A stretch of 64,000 nt of DNA from Nibribacter koreensis (GTDB lineage: Bacteria > Bacteroidota > Bacteroidia > Cytophagales > Hymenobacteraceae). The position numbers were made by a program, and so were the translations under genes. Shown here in pieces: positions 60,988 through 64,000 of the stretch. Below the pieces are notes generated by a model. The model worked only from the letters and a program-made list of their open reading frames with translations, had not been told where the DNA came from and did no database searches. The DNA lies in assembly GCF_039541795.1 (NCBI RefSeq), contig NZ_BAABGX010000002.1, forward strand, positions 1,364,001 through 1,428,000, read 5' to 3'. Position 1 is the first letter of the stretch, and each line of letters starts with the position of its first letter.

Positions 60988-61464
60988 TTAGAATTGCTGT
61001 AGTTGCTGTTCGGTGAGGTTGCAGTTGATCCATTCGCCGTCCAGGTTGGAGCCAATGCTTTTATAGAAGTTGATGGCGGGCTCGTTCCAATCCAAGACCT
61101 GCCACTTCATGCGCTTGTACTGCCCAGCTTTGGCGGCTTCTACCACGGCGTTGAACAACAACCGCCCGAACCCTTTGCGCCGGTGACGCTCTGTTATGAC
61201 AATGTCCTCTAAGAAGAGCATCTTGCCCTTCCAGGTGGAGTAGGCAGTATAGTACAAGGCAATGCCCACAATCCCCTCTTCCTTAGAATCGGCTACATAG
61301 AACTCAAAGATGGGCTCCTCCCCGAAGCCGTCCCGCTCCATGTCTTGCAGGGTGTTGGTCACCTCATTGGGCGCATTCTCATAGACAGCCAGCTCTACAA
61401 TGAGTGCATGCACCGCGGGTAAGTCTTGCTGGGTTCCTTTTCTAATGGTGATGGTCAGGCTCAT
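60988..61464 (-). CDS. GNAT-family N-acetyltransferase
   Basis: 158 residues, single GNAT domain: LTITIRKGTQQDLPAVHALIVELA, LEDIVITERHRRKGFGRLLFNAVVEAAK with the acetyl-CoA-binding R-R-K-G-F-G-R loop, and RMKWQVLDWNEPAINFYKSIGSNLDGEW. It transfers an acetyl group from acetyl-CoA to an unknown amine; closest in style to SSAT/diamine-type acetyltransferases. ATG 61464 is chosen. Confidence 0.88.
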   Translation of the reverse strand: MSLTITIRKGTQQDLPAVHALIVELAVYENAPNEVTNTLQDMERDGFGEEPIFEFYVADSKEEGIVGIALYYTAYSTWKGKMLFLEDIVITERHRRKGFGRLLFNAVVEAAKAGQYKRMKWQVLDWNEPAINFYKSIGSNLDGEWINCNLTEQQLQQF

Positions 61465-61555
61465 ATGCTTCAGAGGTAAAATCAATTCACAATAAAGCAC
61501 CAAGATAAAGGATACAAGGTGCATTAAAAAAGGCCGATGCTAGGAGTATAAGGCT

Positions 61556-61633
61556 ATGGCGCAAGCGTCCGCTTGTGTCCGCGCGCATTGTTGATCTGTC
61601 ATGCGTGCGGACACAAGCGGACGCTTGCGCCAT
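61556..61633. repeat. REP-like inverted repeat
   Basis: Arms of 33 bases with one mismatch (ATGGCGCAAGCGTCCGCTTG and complement) around 12 bases. Strong cruciform or RNA hairpin. It lies between GNAT and the peptidase gene; resembles REP/BIME units. Confidence 0.7.
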
Positions 61634-61653
61634 GGAAGATTGAAATTACTTCC

Positions 61654-63837
61654 TTACTTCTGGTAAGGATTCACGCCCATATTCTCATAGACAAAAGACC
61701 AAACGTCAGAAGCCTCGGCTATTTGGGCGGTGGTTGATTTGCCCGCGCCGTGTCCCGCTTTCACGTCTACCCTTATTAAGTACGGGTTAAAGCCAGCGCC
61801 TTTCTCCTGCAAGGTGGCAATGTACTTGAACGAGTGCGCCGGCACCACGCGGTCATCGTGATCAGCGGTGGTGACCAGGGTGGCTGGATAGTTCACGCCG
61901 TCTTTGATGTTATGAATAGGTGAGAATGCCATCAGGTTCTGGAACTGCGCCGCGTCATCTGAGGAGCCGTACTCTGGTACCCAGGCCCACCCAATGGTAA
62001 ACTTATGGAACCGGAGCATGTCCATCACGCCCACGGCCGGCAGGGCTACCTTGAAGAGTTCGGGGCGCTGGTTGACCACGGCGCCAATGAGCAAACCACC
62101 GTTAGAGCCCCCGGCAATGGCCAGCTTCTGGGACGAAGTGTACTTCTGTGCGATTAAATGCTCGGCGGCGGCAATGAAGTCATCAAACACGTTCTGCTTG
62201 TTGGGGGTCATGCCCGATTTGTGCCAGGCCTCGCCGTACTCGCCGCCACCTCTAATGTTGGCAATGGCCAGCACACCGCCGTTTTCCAGCCACAGCATGT
62301 TAGACACGCTAAAGTAAGGCGTCATAGAGGCGTTGAAACCACCGTAGGCATACAAATAGGTGGGGTTGTCACCGTTTAGTTGCAGGCCTTTCTTGTGCGT
62401 GATGAACATAGGAATCTTGGTGCCGTCCTTGCTGGGGTAGAAGACCTGCTTGGTTTCATAGGCGTCCATGTTCACGTCAATCTCGGCTTTTTTGTAGAGT
62501 GTAGAGGTGTTGCTAGCCACGTCATATTTGTAGATGGCGCTGGGATAAGTAAACGAGGTGAAGGTGTAGAATACCGTCTTGTCCCCTTTCTTTCCGTTAA
62601 AGCCGCTGGCCGTACCTAAGGTGGGTAACTTGACGTCATGCATCCACTTGCCATTAGTATCATGCACGCGCACCAGCGTGGCGGCGTCTTTCATGTAATT
62701 CAATACCAATTTACCGCCCACCAAAGAAGCCGAGTTGAGCACGTTGTCAGTCTCCGGGACCAGCGTCTTCCAGTTGGTTTTCTGCGGACGGCTCAGGTCA
62801 ATCTCAATGAGTTTGTACTTGGGGGCGTCTTGGTTGGTGAGCACAATGAGCTTGTCGCCTATGTTCTCCACCACGCCGTACTCTTTGTCAAAGGTCTCTA
62901 CCAGCGGCACAATAGGATTGCTGGCTTTGCTTAAGTCCTTTACATACAAAGAGTTGTTGCTGGTACCTTCAGACGCAGTCAGGATGAGGTATTTCTCATC
63001 TTCGGTGGTACCCGCAAAAAGCAGACGGAGGGGATGTTGCTTGGCTTCCCAGATGAGCTGGTCCTGGCTCTGCGGCGTGCCTACTTTGTGGTAGTAGACC
63101 TGGTGGTACTCATTCTTGTTGGCCATCTTGGAGCCTTGCTTAGGCTCTGCGTAGCGGCTATAGAAGAAGCCGTCTTTGTGCCAGCTGGTACCTGAGAACT
63201 TGATCCAATGGAGCTCATCTGTGAGCTTTTTGCCTGTGGCCACGTCCAGCACATAGGCATCGCGCCAGTCAGAGCCGCCGGTAGAGGTGGTATAGACGGC
63301 GTACTTGGCATCCTTGCTGAAGGCGAGGCTTCCTAGAGAGGTAGTGCCGTCTGTAGAAAGCTTGTTAGGATCCAGGAACAGTTCTGGGGTGCCATCCAGG
63401 CCTTTCATGCGGTACAGCACGGCCTGGTTCTGGAGGCCGTCATTCTTATAGAAGTAATAGTAGTCTCCCTCTTTGAACGGCGCGCCGTATTTGGGGTAGT
63501 TCCAGAGTTTGGTGAGGCGGTCTTTGATCTGGTCCCGGAACGGAATCTTCTCCAGGTACTCAAACGTGACTTTATTTTGCGCTTTCACCCACTCAGCCAC
63601 GTCTTGGGCGGTGTCGGCTTCTAGCCATCTATAAGGATCTGGTACCTGGGTGCCGTGGTAGGTGTCGGTATGGTTTACTTTTTTAGTAACAGGGTACATA
63701 GGGATTGAGTCTAACGTGGGCGCCGGGGTAGCTACTGCTTCTGGAGCGGTAGTGGCCACGGACGCCGGTTTATTGCTTTGACAGCCAACCCCTAACGCAA
63801 GGGCGCTGGCCAACAGGAAAGTAGAGGAAGTCTTCAT
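61654..63837 (-). CDS. Prolyl oligopeptidase-family lipoprotein
   Basis: 727 residues. Lipobox ALGVGC (Cys about residue 19) puts it on a membrane, facing the periplasm or the surface. N-terminal beta-propeller (about 65-450) and C-terminal alpha/beta-hydrolase. The catalytic Ser is in AIAGGSNGGLLIGA (GxSxG), Asp in TTADHDDRVVPAHS, and His in VKAGHGAGKST. It cleaves short proline-containing peptides. ATG 63837 is used; the upstream 25 codons have no signal features. Probably a single gene. Confidence 0.93.
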   Translation of the reverse strand: MKTSSTFLLASALALGVGCQSNKPASVATTAPEAVATPAPTLDSIPMYPVTKKVNHTDTYHGTQVPDPYRWLEADTAQDVAEWVKAQNKVTFEYLEKIPFRDQIKDRLTKLWNYPKYGAPFKEGDYYYFYKNDGLQNQAVLYRMKGLDGTPELFLDPNKLSTDGTTSLGSLAFSKDAKYAVYTTSTGGSDWRDAYVLDVATGKKLTDELHWIKFSGTSWHKDGFFYSRYAEPKQGSKMANKNEYHQVYYHKVGTPQSQDQLIWEAKQHPLRLLFAGTTEDEKYLILTASEGTSNNSLYVKDLSKASNPIVPLVETFDKEYGVVENIGDKLIVLTNQDAPKYKLIEIDLSRPQKTNWKTLVPETDNVLNSASLVGGKLVLNYMKDAATLVRVHDTNGKWMHDVKLPTLGTASGFNGKKGDKTVFYTFTSFTYPSAIYKYDVASNTSTLYKKAEIDVNMDAYETKQVFYPSKDGTKIPMFITHKKGLQLNGDNPTYLYAYGGFNASMTPYFSVSNMLWLENGGVLAIANIRGGGEYGEAWHKSGMTPNKQNVFDDFIAAAEHLIAQKYTSSQKLAIAGGSNGGLLIGAVVNQRPELFKVALPAVGVMDMLRFHKFTIGWAWVPEYGSSDDAAQFQNLMAFSPIHNIKDGVNYPATLVTTADHDDRVVPAHSFKYIATLQEKGAGFNPYLIRVDVKAGHGAGKSTTAQIAEASDVWSFVYENMGVNPYQK

Positions 63838-63923
63838 AGTAATGTGTTTAGGTGTGTCTTTGTTTCTCCTAAGTTGCACAGCCCTACGGTGAAAGTCAAC
63901 CTTTTCCTGCAACAGCCTGGCAA

Positions 63924-63950
63924 GGGCCTTCGTGTAAACCAGAAAGGCCC
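63924..63950. other. Hairpin in the upstream region of the peptidase gene
   Basis: GGGCCTT and AAGGCCC separated by 13 bases. The stretch 63838-64000 shows no further gene. Confidence 0.3.
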
Positions 63951-64000
63951 GCTGTCAGAAATTCAACAGAAAATCTGTAGTATTGTTCCTTTTCGTATAC

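Overview
The window looks like a chromosome segment of a Bacteroidota bacterium, most likely a pigmented member of the Hymenobacteraceae (Rufibacter/Nibribacter/Pontibacter type; the genus is an inference). The grounds are a SusC/SusD pair, type IX secretion/gliding proteins (GldJ-like and PorP/SprF-like), many Cys-anchored lipoproteins, CrtD/CruF-type carotenoid genes, and -7 boxes of the Bacteroidota form TAnnTTTG. No tRNA, rRNA, CRISPR array, prophage or intact insertion sequence was seen.

Layout. 1-9.2 kb: end of comF, gldJ and porP-like genes on the minus strand, a very long AsmA-family protein, a DUF4382 lipoprotein, DinB, a diacylglycerol kinase and an HGSNAT/NagX-like membrane acyltransferase. 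9.5-15.4 kb: SusC-SusD-lipoprotein operon with no linked glycoside hydrolase. 15.5-22.3 kb: fumC, a DUF187-type glycoside hydrolase, a secreted DRGH nuclease followed by a NuiA-like inhibitor, a 54-residue membrane protein, a candidate structured RNA, a lipoprotein with a degenerate CxxC motif, and thioredoxin plus a small protein. 22.5-28.1 kb: TetR regulator, membrane glycosyltransferase, cruF-like, crtD-like and an SRPBCC gene, with a repeat-rich gap. 28.2-36.6 kb: tandem paralogues, small hypothetical genes, MepB-like, an SNF2 helicase and class II aldolase. 37-46.6 kb: two TPM-domain proteins with LemA, a nucleotidyltransferase, a flavin oxidoreductase, AHSA1, a Crp/Fnr regulator, a LigB-type dioxygenase and two secreted proteins. 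46.9-64 kb: DoxX, a serine hydrolase, HtpG, a His-rich protein with a TonB receptor and lipoprotein (a likely metal-uptake set), a TraB/GumN protein, an MFS transporter, a gene with a probable frameshift, a TonB-like protein, DUF4286, GNAT and a prolyl oligopeptidase lipoprotein.

The strongest unexplained signal is an intergenic palindrome about 38 bp long. The ideal left arm is CGTTTTTGGCCTGTTTTC and the right arm is its exact complement, with a CTAG/CCGG/CTGG-like centre. I count 27 copies in 64 kb, all between genes and none inside a supported gene. They lie in convergent (9), tandem (10) and divergent (8) gaps, so they are not simply terminators. Flanking and internal bases often differ between copies yet still pair across the dyad. 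Several copies are fused to an ordinary intrinsic terminator, donating its T-tract.

Other repeat classes are present: REP-like nested palindromes (43.0 and 61.6 kb), a MITE-like element (27.4 kb), a two-copy composite element (27.0 and 52.2 kb), a 24-bp inverted pair (42.2 kb), and degenerate heptamer or octamer runs (38.6, 40.6 and 60.8 kb). All functional names come from reading motifs and family resemblance; no database search was possible.
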